DNA of 64,000 bases from Dactylosporangium roseum (GTDB lineage Bacteria > Actinomycetota > Actinomycetes > Mycobacteriales > Micromonosporaceae), in assembly GCF_025264685.1 (NCBI RefSeq), contig NZ_CP073721.1, positions 3,649,001 through 3,713,000 on the forward strand. Direction: 5' to 3'. Positions within the stretch are counted from its first letter, which is position 1. Every line of letters starts with the position of its first letter. The translations under genes were made by a program, and so were the position numbers. The notes under the pieces were generated by a model. It was not told where the DNA came from, did not search any database, and saw nothing but the letters and a program-made list of their open reading frames with translations. Below are positions 17,328 through 28,700 of this stretch, piece by piece.

Positions 17328-20300
17328 ATGTATGAGCTCAACCGGATCAGGCTCTTCGGCATCGGCCCGCGAGGCGCCCGCTACACAGACGTCACCCTGG
17401 ACTTGTCCGGTGTGGGGGCAGAACTTCCCGTGTCAGGCACGCTGTTCAGCTCGCCACCGCGCCGACCCAGCCCCTTCAGCCTCCTCCTGCTCGAAAACGG
17501 TGGGGGCAAGAGCGTGCTGCTCAAACTGCTGTTCTCCGTAGTTCTGCCGGGCAGGCGAAACGCTGTCGGCGGCTCGGCATCGGTGATGGAGAAGTTCGTC
17601 GTCGGCGATGACGCCGCACACATTGTGCTCGAATGGATGCACGTTCGCACCGGCGACAGGGTCGTCACCGGCAAGGTGCTCCAGCGGCGTCGCAGCGCGA
17701 CCGCCGGAGAGCGGCTGGCCGAGCACTGGTGGTCGTTGCGGCCGCACGCCGGGGTCGAACTCGGTACCCTGCCGTTCGCCGCCGACGGGCGACGACTGCG
17801 GCTCGAAGGCTTCCGCGAGGCGCTGCAGGAGATCGACCGTGCGACGCCCGTCACCCAGCTGAACTGGGTCGGCCAGGAGATCGGGGCGTGGACTTCGCAC
17901 CTGCGGGACATCGGAATCGAACCGGACCTGTTCAGCATTCAGCGCCGGATGAACTCCGATGAGGGCGACGCGGCGAACGCATTCAAGTTCGGGTCAAGCC
18001 GGGAGTTCGTCGAGTGGCTCCTCAAGGTTGTGCTCGATCCAGAGGACGCGGTCAGTGTCGCCGAGAACTTCGACAGCTATGCCCGTACCGTCGGCGACCG
18101 GCAGGCGCTGCTACTCGAGCGCGACTTCGTCGCGGGCGCGGTCGAGGCGCTACGACCAGTGTCGGTTGCGTTCGAGCGGCACCGAACGGCGCGTGGCGCG
18201 CAGCAGGCGGCGGAGGCCGATGCCGCCGTGCTGCTCCGGCGGGTGCGGGCACGGGTCGCAGCCGAGTCGGCGAGCACCGGACTGCTGCGGGAGGCGGCCG
18301 ACACCGCGGCGGCCGCTGCCGGCGCCCGGGAATCTGATCGCGACCGCGCTCGCGACGTCGCCAACGAGATCCGGCGGCAGACGATCGCGCTGGAGCTCGA
18401 CGCCGCCAAGGAGGAGCAGCAGCGCGCGATTGCGGGGCGCGACGTGGCCGAGGCCGACCAGCGCGGATGGGCACTGGCTGAACTGCTCGAGCAGCAGACC
18501 GAAGCCGACCAGTACGCCGCGCAGCTGGCGGCACGAGTCGCCGAAGCCGAGGAGACCGCGCTGCCGGCACAACGCGCCCGTGACACGGCCGCCGGCGCGC
18601 TGCTGCGCAAGCTGCAAACCGAGGCAGCCGCCGCCTACGCTGAACGCGACGCCAGAAACACTGCGGCGACGGAGCATGAACGTCGCGCGCGGCAGCTCGA
18701 CGACGAACGTACCGATGCGATTCGGGACGGTCAGGGACAGCGGTCCGAGCGCGCGGCGATTGTCCAGGCGGTTGCCGGAGCCCGGGCGAAAGTCGAGGCG
18801 GCCGCCGTGGCCGGGCTGCTCGCGGCTGGCCAGGAAGTCGCCCAAGCGGACCGAGAGGCTGCCGCCGCGGCCACTGCAGCGGCCGACCTGGTCAAGGTGA
18901 GAGAACGGGCACAACTGGATGCGAGTGTCGTTGTTCGCGAGACAGCGGGCGCCGCGCGGCAGGCGCATGAGGAACTGGTGTCGGTTCGCGGTCGCCGTCA
19001 TGAGGCTGCGGGCGCGCTCAGTGCGGTTGTGGACCGTGCCGAGGCATTGGCAAGTAGCGAGTACGTCCGGGTGGCGCTCGGCGCCGACCAAGTAGACGCC
19101 GCGACGCTCGACGCCTGCGCCGAAACGATCGTTGAACGGCTGCACGCCGATGCGAAACTGCGGGACGAACACCTGAGCGAGCTGCGAGCAGCCCAGCGTG
19201 ACGACCAGCGCATCCTCGACGCGCTGGGCAATGGTGGCCTCCTTCCGTCGAGACCGGAGGTCGAACAGAGCCTCGATGCGCTGCGGACGGTCGGGATCGC
19301 AGCCCACGCCGGTTGGCGATATCTGGCCGAGAACGTACCCGCCGACGAGCGTGGCCAGATCATCTCCGACCACCCGCAGCTCGTTGACGGCGTCGTTGTC
19401 GTTGACGTCGGCGCCGTCGAGGCTGCGCGCACGGCGCTTGACGCCGCCCGCCTGCTGCCCGCCGCCGCGGTGGCGGTCGGAACCGGCGCACGCCTACTCC
19501 GAATGCACGGAGAGGCCAGTCCCACGCCCGAACATGCCAGCGAACCCGCAGCGGTAGAACAGTTCGTCGTCGAGCCGAACCCGGCGTTGTTCGACCCCGA
19601 GGCCGCGGAGCGCCGTCGTCTTGAGTTGCGCGGGGCGATGACTGCCCGGGGCGCCGAAATCCAGACCGGCGATGAGCTGTTGACCCAGCTGAGGGAGCTC
19701 CGCGCCGAGCTGACGGCGTGGCGGAAGACCTGCCCGCCGGGCCGGCTCGACGAACTGCGTCAGGCTCTCGCCCTTGCGGAGGAAGCCCTTGGAGCGGCCG
19801 TTGAAGCCGATCGCACCGCCCGTGATGCCGCGGGCGACGCTGCGGAGAAACTGGAGCAGATCGGTGCTGAGCTTGTTGAGCTGCGCACAGCTGAGCGTAC
19901 CGCCGTCGAACGATCTATGGCGCTGCGACACCTGGCCGAGGCGGTCGAGGACGCGATGCAGCAGCGAGCGCGGCTCCCCGAGTTGGACGAGGCAATAAAA
20001 CTTGCCGATCGCACCGTTGAAACACTGACCGCGGAGCGGGAACGGGCTCTTGAGCTGGCCTCCGAGGCAGCTCGGGCCGCGGAGAACGCGGCAGACCGCG
20101 CGGCGCGCCACCGCGACGGGATGCGTGACGTGGTAACCGCTACCGGAGAGCTGCCCGACGGCGTGCCGGACGACAGTCTCACCGAACTGCGGGCCGCCTA
20201 TCTGGCGGCGGCCGCCACCTACGCCGCGGTCGAGGTCGGACACGACCTGCGCGCCGCCGCGGGAGCGGCGGAAACCGAGGCGGCACGGTTGCGTACCGAA

Positions 20301-21845
20301 CTGGCCGGCCGCAACCCGTCCGACGTCGGCCGTGCCCGGGAACTGCTGGCCACCCCGGACGGCGCCGACTCCGCGGGCCGGCAGGCGGCGGTTGCCCGAG
20401 CCGAGCGCGAACGGACCCGCTGCGACGCGGCCGTCGGCGCCGCCACCGAACAGATCGGAAGGCTCCGCAACGAGCTGGCGTCGAACACGCCTTCCGACAA
20501 CCGCAGGGTGTGGATCCAGCTGCCCGACGACCGGCGGCCGACGTCCGCCGAACACGGTAGGACGCTGCTTGCGGCGGCCGTCACCGAGCAACGCACGGCC
20601 CAAGAACGTCTCGAAGCCGCGAATGCTCACACTGCGGATCTCGAAAGCCGGGCGGCTGCCGCTGCCGAGGCGACGCGGGCCTTCCGCGAGGTCGTCACGC
20701 CGCTTGCCACCCTGCTCGAACAGACGGAGGCGGGCGACGAGCATGCAGATGCCGAGGCCGACGAGCCCTTTCCCGGGGAACCCGCCCAGGCGATGGGCGC
20801 GACCGACCGAGTGCGTGACCGGTTCCGGGTCACGGGATCCGAGGAACGCCGCAGCCGGACCGAGGTCGCCAGGCTCGTTGACGACGCTGTACGCTTCGCC
20901 GGAAACTCGCAGTTCGAGACGATGAACAACATGGCCCGCCGAGCCCTTGTCGGCCTCGACCGCGAGCAGGTGGCCGCTCGCGCCGGTGAGTTCACCACGC
21001 AGCTCGAACAACGCTTGGCTACCTTGACCACCGACCTGGACTCGGCGAGCCGCCACCGAAAGCTCATCGTCGACCGGCTGTCGGCCCTCGTTGATGGAGC
21101 CCTCAAGACGCTACGAACCGCTTCCCGGCTGTCGAAGCTCCCTGCCGGCCTCGGCGACTGGGTGGGCAAGGAGTTCGTGCGCATCCGCTTCACCGAACCC
21201 GACCCGAGCCTCCTCACCGCCCGGGTAGGCGAAGTCGTCGACGACCTTGCCACCGCAACCAGCAGCCGCAACGCGGGAAGCCGCGGCACGGCGCCCAAAC
21301 GCGACGGACTCGCCCTGCTGCTGCGCAGCGTTGAGGCGGCGGTGCCGAAAGGCTTCGCCGTCGACGTTCTGAAGCCGGACGCGGTGCTGCGCGACGAACG
21401 CGTGCCGGTCGAAAGCATGAACGAGGTGTTCTCCGGCGGTCAGGAACTCACCGCCGCCATCGTCCTCTACTGCACGATGGCCGCGCTGCGAGCCAACGAA
21501 CGCGGTCAGCTGCGCGCACGACACTCCGGGGTGCTGTTCCTGGATAATCCGATCGGCAAGGCCAGCGCCGAGTACCTGTTGGAGCTACAACAGGGTGTGG
21601 CTGCCGCGCTGGGGGTGCAGCTCGTGTACACGACCGGGCTGTCCGATGACCGGGCGTTGGCAGCGTTCCCGCTGTGGGTGCGTATGCGAAACGACGCCGA
21701 CCTGCGGGCCGGGATGAAGCACATCAGGGTCGCAGAAATCGTCCGGCAGCAGCTCCCCGAACCGTTCAGCGGTGACGACGCGGCATCGGGCGAGATAGCG
21801 CCGGGCACGGTAACCGCCACTCGCGTCTTCCGTAGGCCGGGATGA
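17328..21845 (+). CDS. jetC: Wadjet SMC-like ATPase JetC (MksB-like)
   Basis: 1505 residues with SMC architecture. The N-terminal ATPase half has Walker A ENGGGKSVLLKLL at about residue 55. Very long Ala/Glu/Arg-rich coiled coils flank a hinge at mid-protein. The C-terminal half has the signature VFSGGQELTAA (about 1367) and Walker B VLFLDNP (about 1400). It forms the motor of the Wadjet complex that reels in DNA before JetD cuts it. At about 1500 residues it is at the long end for the family. It overlaps jetD by four bases. Confidence 0.92.
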   Translation: MYELNRIRLFGIGPRGARYTDVTLDLSGVGAELPVSGTLFSSPPRRPSPFSLLLLENGGGKSVLLKLLFSVVLPGRRNAVGGSASVMEKFVVGDDAAHIVLEWMHVRTGDRVVTGKVLQRRRSATAGERLAEHWWSLRPHAGVELGTLPFAADGRRLRLEGFREALQEIDRATPVTQLNWVGQEIGAWTSHLRDIGIEPDLFSIQRRMNSDEGDAANAFKFGSSREFVEWLLKVVLDPEDAVSVAENFDSYARTVGDRQALLLERDFVAGAVEALRPVSVAFERHRTARGAQQAAEADAAVLLRRVRARVAAESASTGLLREAADTAAAAAGARESDRDRARDVANEIRRQTIALELDAAKEEQQRAIAGRDVAEADQRGWALAELLEQQTEADQYAAQLAARVAEAEETALPAQRARDTAAGALLRKLQTEAAAAYAERDARNTAATEHERRARQLDDERTDAIRDGQGQRSERAAIVQAVAGARAKVEAAAVAGLLAAGQEVAQADREAAAAATAAADLVKVRERAQLDASVVVRETAGAARQAHEELVSVRGRRHEAAGALSAVVDRAEALASSEYVRVALGADQVDAATLDACAETIVERLHADAKLRDEHLSELRAAQRDDQRILDALGNGGLLPSRPEVEQSLDALRTVGIAAHAGWRYLAENVPADERGQIISDHPQLVDGVVVVDVGAVEAARTALDAARLLPAAAVAVGTGARLLRMHGEASPTPEHASEPAAVEQFVVEPNPALFDPEAAERRRLELRGAMTARGAEIQTGDELLTQLRELRAELTAWRKTCPPGRLDELRQALALAEEALGAAVEADRTARDAAGDAAEKLEQIGAELVELRTAERTAVERSMALRHLAEAVEDAMQQRARLPELDEAIKLADRTVETLTAERERALELASEAARAAENAADRAARHRDGMRDVVTATGELPDGVPDDSLTELRAAYLAAAATYAAVEVGHDLRAAAGAAETEAARLRTELAGRNPSDVGRARELLATPDGADSAGRQAAVARAERERTRCDAAVGAATEQIGRLRNELASNTPSDNRRVWIQLPDDRRPTSAEHGRTLLAAAVTEQRTAQERLEAANAHTADLESRAAAAAEATRAFREVVTPLATLLEQTEAGDEHADAEADEPFPGEPAQAMGATDRVRDRFRVTGSEERRSRTEVARLVDDAVRFAGNSQFETMNNMARRALVGLDREQVAARAGEFTTQLEQRLATLTTDLDSASRHRKLIVDRLSALVDGALKTLRTASRLSKLPAGLGDWVGKEFVRIRFTEPDPSLLTARVGEVVDDLATATSSRNAGSRGTAPKRDGLALLLRSVEAAVPKGFAVDVLKPDAVLRDERVPVESMNEVFSGGQELTAAIVLYCTMAALRANERGQLRARHSGVLFLDNPIGKASAEYLLELQQGVAAALGVQLVYTTGLSDDRALAAFPLWVRMRNDADLRAGMKHIRVAEIVRQQLPEPFSGDDAASGEIAPGTVTATRVFRRPG

Positions 21846-22897
21846 ACATCGCCGCATCGCACGATCACTCGTTGACCCCCCGGGCGGGCCGCCTCGCGGC
21901 TGAACTCGACGCATGGGACCGGCGAACCATCACGCTAGCCGAGCTCTGGCCACTCTTCGCCCGCGCCGACCCAGCATCCTCCACCCGTCCGACGCGCCGG
22001 CTCGACCTTGCCGCGACGATCGCTGCTCTGGCAGAAGCAGGCGTGGTCATACCGTCGAAAAGCCTCGACCGGTCGGCGGCACCACCGTTGCCAATCCGGC
22101 TGACCTTGCCGGCGCCTACAGCGACGGCGAGTGCTGCCGAGCTGGCCCGGGCGGTGCCATGGCGGCCAGAGCTCGCCTGGGCGGCCACGGCGAAGCTGAC
22201 CGTCGGGCAGATCGGCGTGCTGCAGACGATCAACGGCTGGCTACGCGACCGAGGCCGCGATCGCGACGTCCTGCCGCTGCGGGAGCGGTCTTTGGAGGTG
22301 TTCGGGTACGAAAAGCGACTGGACGCATTGATCGGTACGTCGCTGTTCGGGCCGGGCCGGCTCACGCTCGATCTGCTGCGGACGTTCCGCGCGCACCCGC
22401 CGCTACCCGTGCGGCACGTCGGGAGCGGCCCGATCCTGCTCGTGGTGGAGAACGCCGACACGTTCGACTCGCTGAGCCGAGTCCTGCCCGGCACAGCTAC
22501 GAACGTCGGATTTGTTGGATGGGGAGCCGGCGGCGCCTTCGAAGCGTCGGTGCTGAGCGTCGGCGAACTGCCGGACGTCCGGGACATCGCCTACTTCGGC
22601 GACCTGGACGCCGACGGGCTGCGCATCCCGGCAGCAGCCGCAACGGCGGCCGCCGCCGAGGGCCTGCCGGCTGTACGTCCGGCATACGGCCTCTATCGCT
22701 TGTTGCTTGACTGCGGCGCGGTTCAACCTGGGCAACCGCCAGTTGAACCGCAACGTGCCAGTGGCATCGCCAAATGGCTCGAACAGCTCGCGCTGCCGGC
22801 TCGAACACTACTGGTAAACGGGCAGCGCATTCCACAGGAGGCTGTATCTACGCGAGTACTCATGGACGCAGCGGCGACGTGGGCCGAGGATCTGTAG
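21842..22897 (+). CDS. jetD: Wadjet nuclease JetD (Toprim)
   Basis: 351 residues. The C-terminal half is a Toprim domain: the first glutamate in LLVVENADTF (about residue 200) and the metal-binding YFGDLDADGLRI (about 250). This is the subunit that cleaves DNA in Wadjet. The N-terminal ~170 residues are helical and probably contact JetC. It is the last gene of the operon; 44 bases later the convergent SNF2 helicase gene ends. Confidence 0.9.
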   Translation: MNIAASHDHSLTPRAGRLAAELDAWDRRTITLAELWPLFARADPASSTRPTRRLDLAATIAALAEAGVVIPSKSLDRSAAPPLPIRLTLPAPTATASAAELARAVPWRPELAWAATAKLTVGQIGVLQTINGWLRDRGRDRDVLPLRERSLEVFGYEKRLDALIGTSLFGPGRLTLDLLRTFRAHPPLPVRHVGSGPILLVVENADTFDSLSRVLPGTATNVGFVGWGAGGAFEASVLSVGELPDVRDIAYFGDLDADGLRIPAAAATAAAAEGLPAVRPAYGLYRLLLDCGAVQPGQPPVEPQRASGIAKWLEQLALPARTLLVNGQRIPQEAVSTRVLMDAAATWAEDL

Positions 22898-22941
22898 GCG
22901 GCCGTCCCTTCGCCCGGAGGTCTGCCTCACGACGCGTCCAG

Positions 22942-25602
22942 TCAGGTCTGGCCAGTCGAGCGTCGGGCGAGTCGTTCCCGCTCAGCGGCCACGACCTTGC
23001 GGGCGAGTTCGGCCTCGGAGAGGTCCACAGCCTCGGGAGCGGAGTCGGCCATGTCGCTGACCCTGGCGAAGTCGTCGAACAACCGCTTCTTGGCGGCCAG
23101 CAATTCGACGATCCGTTGATCGACACTGTCTTCGGACAGCAGCCGGTGCACCTGTACCGATTGCACCTGTCCCATCCGGTGTGCACGAGCGACCGCCTGG
23201 GCCTCGGTGGTGGGCTTGAGCTGGGGTTCGCAGATGACAATGACGGATGCGGCCTGGATGTTGAGTCCTACTCCGCCGGCCAGGATCTGGGCAACCAGGA
23301 CGGCGCCGTGTGTGGCGGAGGAGAATCGGTCCACCATCTGCTGGCGCTGGTTCGCCGGTACCGAACCTGTCAGCGGTCCGAACACCGGGCCGGGCAGCGA
23401 CTGGGCGACCAGGTCCAGCACCTGCCGGAAGTGGGAGAAGACGATGACTCGCCGCTCGTTGTCCGCCGCTTCACGGGCAATTTCGATCAGCCGTTGCATC
23501 TTCGTCGACTTCGGCCCATCGAGCATGGCCGCCTGCCGCATCTCCATGAAGTTGCCCTGCTCGACGGTGCCGCGGTAGCGGGCACTGTCTGCGGTCGACA
23601 TCGGCAGCCACTCCTCGACCTCGACGAGCTCGGGGAGTTCCGTCAGCACGTCCTCCTGGTTGCGGCGAAGGTAGGCCGGTGCGATCTGCCGCCGGAACTT
23701 CCGCGGTGCCAGCTCCGTGGCGTCGACGGTGAGGTCCGGCCGCACGTACGAGGCCAGGTTGCGGAATTCTTCAAGCCTGTTCTCCAACGGTGTGCCGGTG
23801 AGCAGGATGGCGCGATCAGCGCGGGTGATGAGGGCCGTCGTTCTTCTGCTCCGCTGCGCCTGGGGATTCTTGATGTAGTGCGCCTCGTCGACCACGAGGC
23901 AGGCGAGGTCGCGCGGGCCGGTCAGCGCGGACTCCAGCCAGGCCAGGGTTTCGTACGTGCTGACGGCGACGCCGCCGTCCCGCATCCACGTGCGGGCCGC
24001 CTGGGTACGCTCGGGCCCGTGCACCCGGTACGGTCGCAGCTTCGACTTGCCGGCCACCTCGCGCAGCCAGTTCGTGACGACTGCGGCCGGGCATACCACC
24101 AGGAAGTGGGTGTCACCCCGGCTGCGGAGGTGGGCAAGGACAGCGATGGCTTCGACCGTCTTGCCGAGGCCCATTTCGTCCCCGATGATGACCTTTCGCT
24201 GCACGAGGGCGAAGCGGGCGGCGAAGCTCTGGTAGCCGCGCAGCGACGCTGTCAAGTGCTCACCGCTCAGCGCCTGGTTACGCACCGCCTCGATGATCTC
24301 CTCCGGGAGATCTCCGTGCACCGCGTTCTCGTCCGCGGTGATGAATCCGAGCTCGGAGAGCATGGCGAAGTAGTCGGCGGGCCGGGCCAGAAAGTCGTCC
24401 CACGGGTCCGCGCGGACGCCGGCGGCCCCCGACCCGGAGGACATGCCAAGCTGATCGGCCCGCCGTGTGACGACCTGGATGCTCTCGCGCAGATCGTCGA
24501 CGGCAGCCGTCGCGGCCGGTATCACGAGCAGGTGGCTTGTCCAGACGCCGATGGCGGCGCGCAACGGAGCGAGCTCGGCCGCGCGCGCAAGGTCGTCGGC
24601 CGCGCCCCGGGTCACCCGGCACGCGTCCCAGTCGGCAAGGCAGCGCAGCAGGTGGGTGGTTTCCGGATGGCGCTTGGCGATGTCGATGCGGACCGGCATC
24701 TCATCGTACGTTGTGCGTTGCAGCGTCCGTGCCGCACCGAGCATGCGCCGCGCGGAGGTCTCGCCAACGCCGGGAAGCATCGCCAGGGCGTTTCCCCGGT
24801 GCAGTACCGCGTGCACGGTCGTGACGCCGGCATCGGCGAGCGGGCCCAGCCGGAGACGGTCACGGGTCGCGTCCTTGAGCGCCTCCAGCGGCATCTCCTG
24901 CAGGACGCGCTGTACCTCTGCCTTGCGAACCTTGTCACCTGCGGCGCGCGCCGCGGAGCGGTAGGAGTCCTCGCTCGCGACGACCTTGGCGATCGCGTCG
25001 AGCGCCGCAGGCAGACCGCTGAAGACGGACCGGTCGAGCATCTCCGGTCGTGGGCCGGACCGCCCCGACAGGAGTTCCAACCGCAGCGCCGGATCGAGCA
25101 GCGCATGCAACCCGGGCAATCCCGAACGGTAGGTCGCGTCGACGGAGCCGAGTTGCTCAAGGCGCTGCGGTCCGCGGGCTTTGGTGATCGCCGCATGGTG
25201 ACGGCGCAGCGCATCAGCCGCAGCTTCAGCCGACTGCTTCTTCGCCGATCCGGTGAAGAAGCGACGTAGGCCGAGCAGCGGGCTGACCTCGGCGATGACC
25301 CGCGGCGCTTCCTTGGTGAGCAGCCGCTGCAGGGCGCGGTCGCCGGCGGTTTCCGCAGGCAGGTTCGCGCGCTGCCAGAGGTGTCCGACAATGCCCTGGT
25401 CGCTGGATTGGAGGGGAACAACGCGCCAGGCGATCCGGCCTGCTCGGTTGATCCCGACGCTGCGGGTTCGCAGGTTCTGTTCGCCGTTGGCCGCGGCGGC
25501 CTGGACGGCATGCCGCCGTGCCTGAATCTCTGTGGCTCGCCGGCCCCAGTGTTCGAGGTCGGCCGCGAGGCTTCGGATCTCTGCGCGCTCTGTCTTGTCC
25601 AT
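22942..25602 (-). CDS. SNF2-family helicase with helix-hairpin-helix
   Basis: 886 residues. The C-terminal half is a Swi2/Snf2 motor: Walker A GDEMGLGKTVEA, DEAH in VVDEAHYIKN, LLTGTPLENR, then a helicase C lobe ending in ARAHRMGQ. The first ~450 residues are helical and contain a helix-hairpin-helix DNA-binding motif (AMLPGVGETSARRML, about residue 280). It is divergent from the DrmD-like helicase, with 118 bases between the starts, so the two probably share a control region. It acts on double-stranded DNA. A specific defence system is not assignable from the sequence. Confidence 0.85.
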   Translation of the reverse strand: MDKTERAEIRSLAADLEHWGRRATEIQARRHAVQAAAANGEQNLRTRSVGINRAGRIAWRVVPLQSSDQGIVGHLWQRANLPAETAGDRALQRLLTKEAPRVIAEVSPLLGLRRFFTGSAKKQSAEAAADALRRHHAAITKARGPQRLEQLGSVDATYRSGLPGLHALLDPALRLELLSGRSGPRPEMLDRSVFSGLPAALDAIAKVVASEDSYRSAARAAGDKVRKAEVQRVLQEMPLEALKDATRDRLRLGPLADAGVTTVHAVLHRGNALAMLPGVGETSARRMLGAARTLQRTTYDEMPVRIDIAKRHPETTHLLRCLADWDACRVTRGAADDLARAAELAPLRAAIGVWTSHLLVIPAATAAVDDLRESIQVVTRRADQLGMSSGSGAAGVRADPWDDFLARPADYFAMLSELGFITADENAVHGDLPEEIIEAVRNQALSGEHLTASLRGYQSFAARFALVQRKVIIGDEMGLGKTVEAIAVLAHLRSRGDTHFLVVCPAAVVTNWLREVAGKSKLRPYRVHGPERTQAARTWMRDGGVAVSTYETLAWLESALTGPRDLACLVVDEAHYIKNPQAQRSRRTTALITRADRAILLTGTPLENRLEEFRNLASYVRPDLTVDATELAPRKFRRQIAPAYLRRNQEDVLTELPELVEVEEWLPMSTADSARYRGTVEQGNFMEMRQAAMLDGPKSTKMQRLIEIAREAADNERRVIVFSHFRQVLDLVAQSLPGPVFGPLTGSVPANQRQQMVDRFSSATHGAVLVAQILAGGVGLNIQAASVIVICEPQLKPTTEAQAVARAHRMGQVQSVQVHRLLSEDSVDQRIVELLAAKKRLFDDFARVSDMADSAPEAVDLSEAELARKVVAAERERLARRSTGQT

Positions 25603-25720
25603 GCCTCACTGCCGAACGGGTTGGCGTCTGGTGATGGTAAAGGATCCGCGATGCGGAACGGGATCGTCATAATGGCGAAGCTCGTGCGCACGTGCTGCGG
25701 CTGTCGGTGGAGGTAGGTTC
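25603..25720. promoter_or_regulatory. Divergent promoter region of the two SNF2 helicase genes
   Basis: 118 bases between two start codons on opposite strands. A GGTGGAGGTAGG ribosome site serves the plus-strand ATG at 25721, and GTGAGG precedes the minus-strand ATG at 25602. Promoters for both must lie here; no palindrome was noticed. Confidence 0.4.
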
Positions 25721-28700
25721 ATGCGGCTTGAGGAACTCACATCCGGTGTCCGGGTCAGCGGCGTGGTCCCCGGCGAGACGATCGTGGTTATCGCGGCGCA
25801 GTGGCATGGTTCGGATGCCGTGGAGCTGACCTACAAGACGCTGGACGGCGGGCTGCGCCAGCAGGTGCTGTTCCGTGCCGATGAGGCCAAGTTGAGTCGG
25901 TCCGATGCGAGCAGCCGGCCGTTCGACGCCGCCGCCGAGGAGTTCCGCCTGGTGGCCGAGGTCCAGCGGATTTCGCTGGCCGGGCTGTTCGACCCGATGC
26001 TGGCGGTGGCCACGAGCGACGTGCAGCCGTTACCGCACCAGATTCAGGCCGTGTACGGGGAGATGCTCGACCGCTCACCGCTGCGGTTCCTGCTTGCCGA
26101 CGACCCCGGCGCCGGCAAGACGATCATGGCCGGTTTGTACATCAAGGAGCTGGTGCTGCGTGATGACGTGCAGCGGTGCCTGATCGTCGCGCCCGGCGGA
26201 CTGGTCGACCAATGGCAGGACGAGCTCTACCTCAAGTTCGGCCTGCGTTTCGACATGCTCACTCCGGCCATGGTCGACGCGGCGTTCGGCTCGACCGTGT
26301 TCGAGCAGTACCCGCTGCTCATCGCCCGGATGGACCAGCTCGCGCGAAGTGAGGAGCTGACCGCTCAGCTCGACGACGCCGAGTTCGATCTCGTGGTGGT
26401 GGACGAGGCCCACCGGATGGGCGCGCACTACTTCGGCGGCAAGGTGAACAAGACCCGGCGGTTCCAGCTCGGTGAGCGACTGCGGGAACGTACCCGCCAC
26501 CTGCTGCTGATGACCGCCACCCCGCACGCGGGCAAGGAGGAGGACTTCCAGCTCTTCCTCACGCTGCTGGAACGCGACGGCTTCGAGGGCAGGTTCAAGT
26601 CCGGTGTCCACAACGCCGACACCAGCGGACTCATGCGCCGCATGGTCAAGGAGGACCTCCTCACGTTCACCGGCAAACCACTCTTCCCCGAACGCATCGC
26701 CCAGACCGTGCCATACCAGCTCACCGCGGACGAGCAGGACCTCTACGAGCGCGTCACCAACTACGTGCGTGAGGGCATGAACCGTGCGGCACGGCTGGAC
26801 GACAAACGCCGCAATACCGTCGGCTTCGCGCTCACGGTGCTGCAGCGACGTCTGGCGTCCAGTCCCGAGGCGATCTACCAGTCGCTGGTGCGGCGTGCCG
26901 AACGACTCGCGCGCCGCCGCGACGATTTGATCCACGGCCGCAGCATCGCCGAGCCTGCGGTGATCGACCCGGGACAGTGGGACGGCGACGAGTTCACCGC
27001 CGAAGAGACCGAGCAGATGGAGGAGGAGCTGCTCGACGCGGCCACCACGGCTCGCACCGTCGCGGAGCTCAACACCGAACTGGCCGATCTCGACCGGCTC
27101 ATCCTGATAGCCCGGCGGGTCCGCAACCTCGACACCGATCGCAAATGGGTTGAACTGCGCAGGATTCTGGAGGACAACGACCTCATCCGTCCCGGTGCCG
27201 AGCGGCCTCGAAAGCTGATCATCTTCACCGAACACCGTGACACCCTGAACTATCTGACCACCAAGATCCGCGCATTGCTCGGCCGGCCCGGGGCGGTCCA
27301 GGCCATTCACGGCAGTGTGCGGCGGGCCGACCGGCGGGCGATCACCGAGGAGTTCACCAAGAACCCCGCCTGCCAGGTGCTTCTCGCCACCGACGCGGCC
27401 GGCGAAGGGCTCAACCTCCAAGCGGCCCACCTGATGGTCAACTACGACCTTCCGTGGAACCCCAACCGCATCGAGCAGCGCTTCGGCCGTATCCACCGCA
27501 TCGGACAGACTGAGGTCTGCCGGCTATGGAACCTGGTAGCCGCGAACACCCGCGAGGGCGAGGTGTTCACCCGGCTGCTGCAGAAGGTCGAGGAACAGCG
27601 CAAGGCGTACGGCGGCAAGGTCTTCGACGTCCTCGGCTCGGCCTTCGACGAGACGCCGCTCCGCGACCTGCTCATCGAGGCCATTCGCTACGGCGACCTC
27701 CCCGAGACCAGGGCCCGGATGGAGCAGGTCATCGACGATTCGGTCGCCCACGGGTTGAAGGAGCTGCTCGAGGAACGCGCGCTCGCCCACGACACCATCG
27801 CGGACGCGGACCTGGTCCAGATGCGCCGGGACATGGAGGAGGCCCGCGCCCGGCGCCTGCAACCGCATTACATCGAGTGGGCCTTCCGCCACGCCTTCCA
27901 GCGACTCGGGGGCCGCATTGCCCGGCGCGAGCGCGGCCGCTACGAGATCAGCCAGATACCCGCAGCCGTCCGCGCCGTCACGAAGCACGGGCCGGTGGCC
28001 TCGCGCTACGAGCGGGTCACGTTCGAGCTCGACCGTATCCACGCGGACGGCAAGCCGCGTGCCGATCTCCTTGCCCCCGGCCATCCACTCCACGACGCCG
28101 TGGCCGACCTGACGACCACGCAGCTGCGAGCACTGCTGGAGCGCGGCACGATCCTGGTCTCGGCGGAGATCGAGGATCCGAAGGTACTTGTGGGCGTGGT
28201 GGAGGAGGTCGCCGACGGCACCGAAGCATCCGTCGCCCGGCGGTTCCGATATGCCTACGTCGATGCCGACGGTCGGGTCACGCCCGCCGGCCCGGCACCA
28301 TATCTCGACTGCGTCCCCGCACCGCGCGCCGCTGCCGTGACCAGCGCTGCGAAGCTGCCATGGCTCGGCGAGGCCGAGTCGCGCGCCCGGACATGGATCA
28401 TCGGTCACTCACTCCAGGAGTACCTCGCCGAGGTCTCGCCCCGCCGGCTCGCAGAGATCGAGCGGACCCGCATCCGGGTCGACCAGCGCCTGGCGCACGA
28501 ATCGAACCGGCTTGTCGGCGAAGCGATGGCGGCGCGGGAACGAGAGCGAAGCGGCGTCAAGCCGAAGGAAAGCTCCGAGAGCCTTCTGCGCAAGGCGCAG
28601 GACCTCACGGTCCGCAGGCAGACCCGGCTGGCGCTGCTTGGGCAGCAGGCTCGCCTGGCCACCAGACCGCCCCGTATCACGACTGCCGCCCTGGTACTTC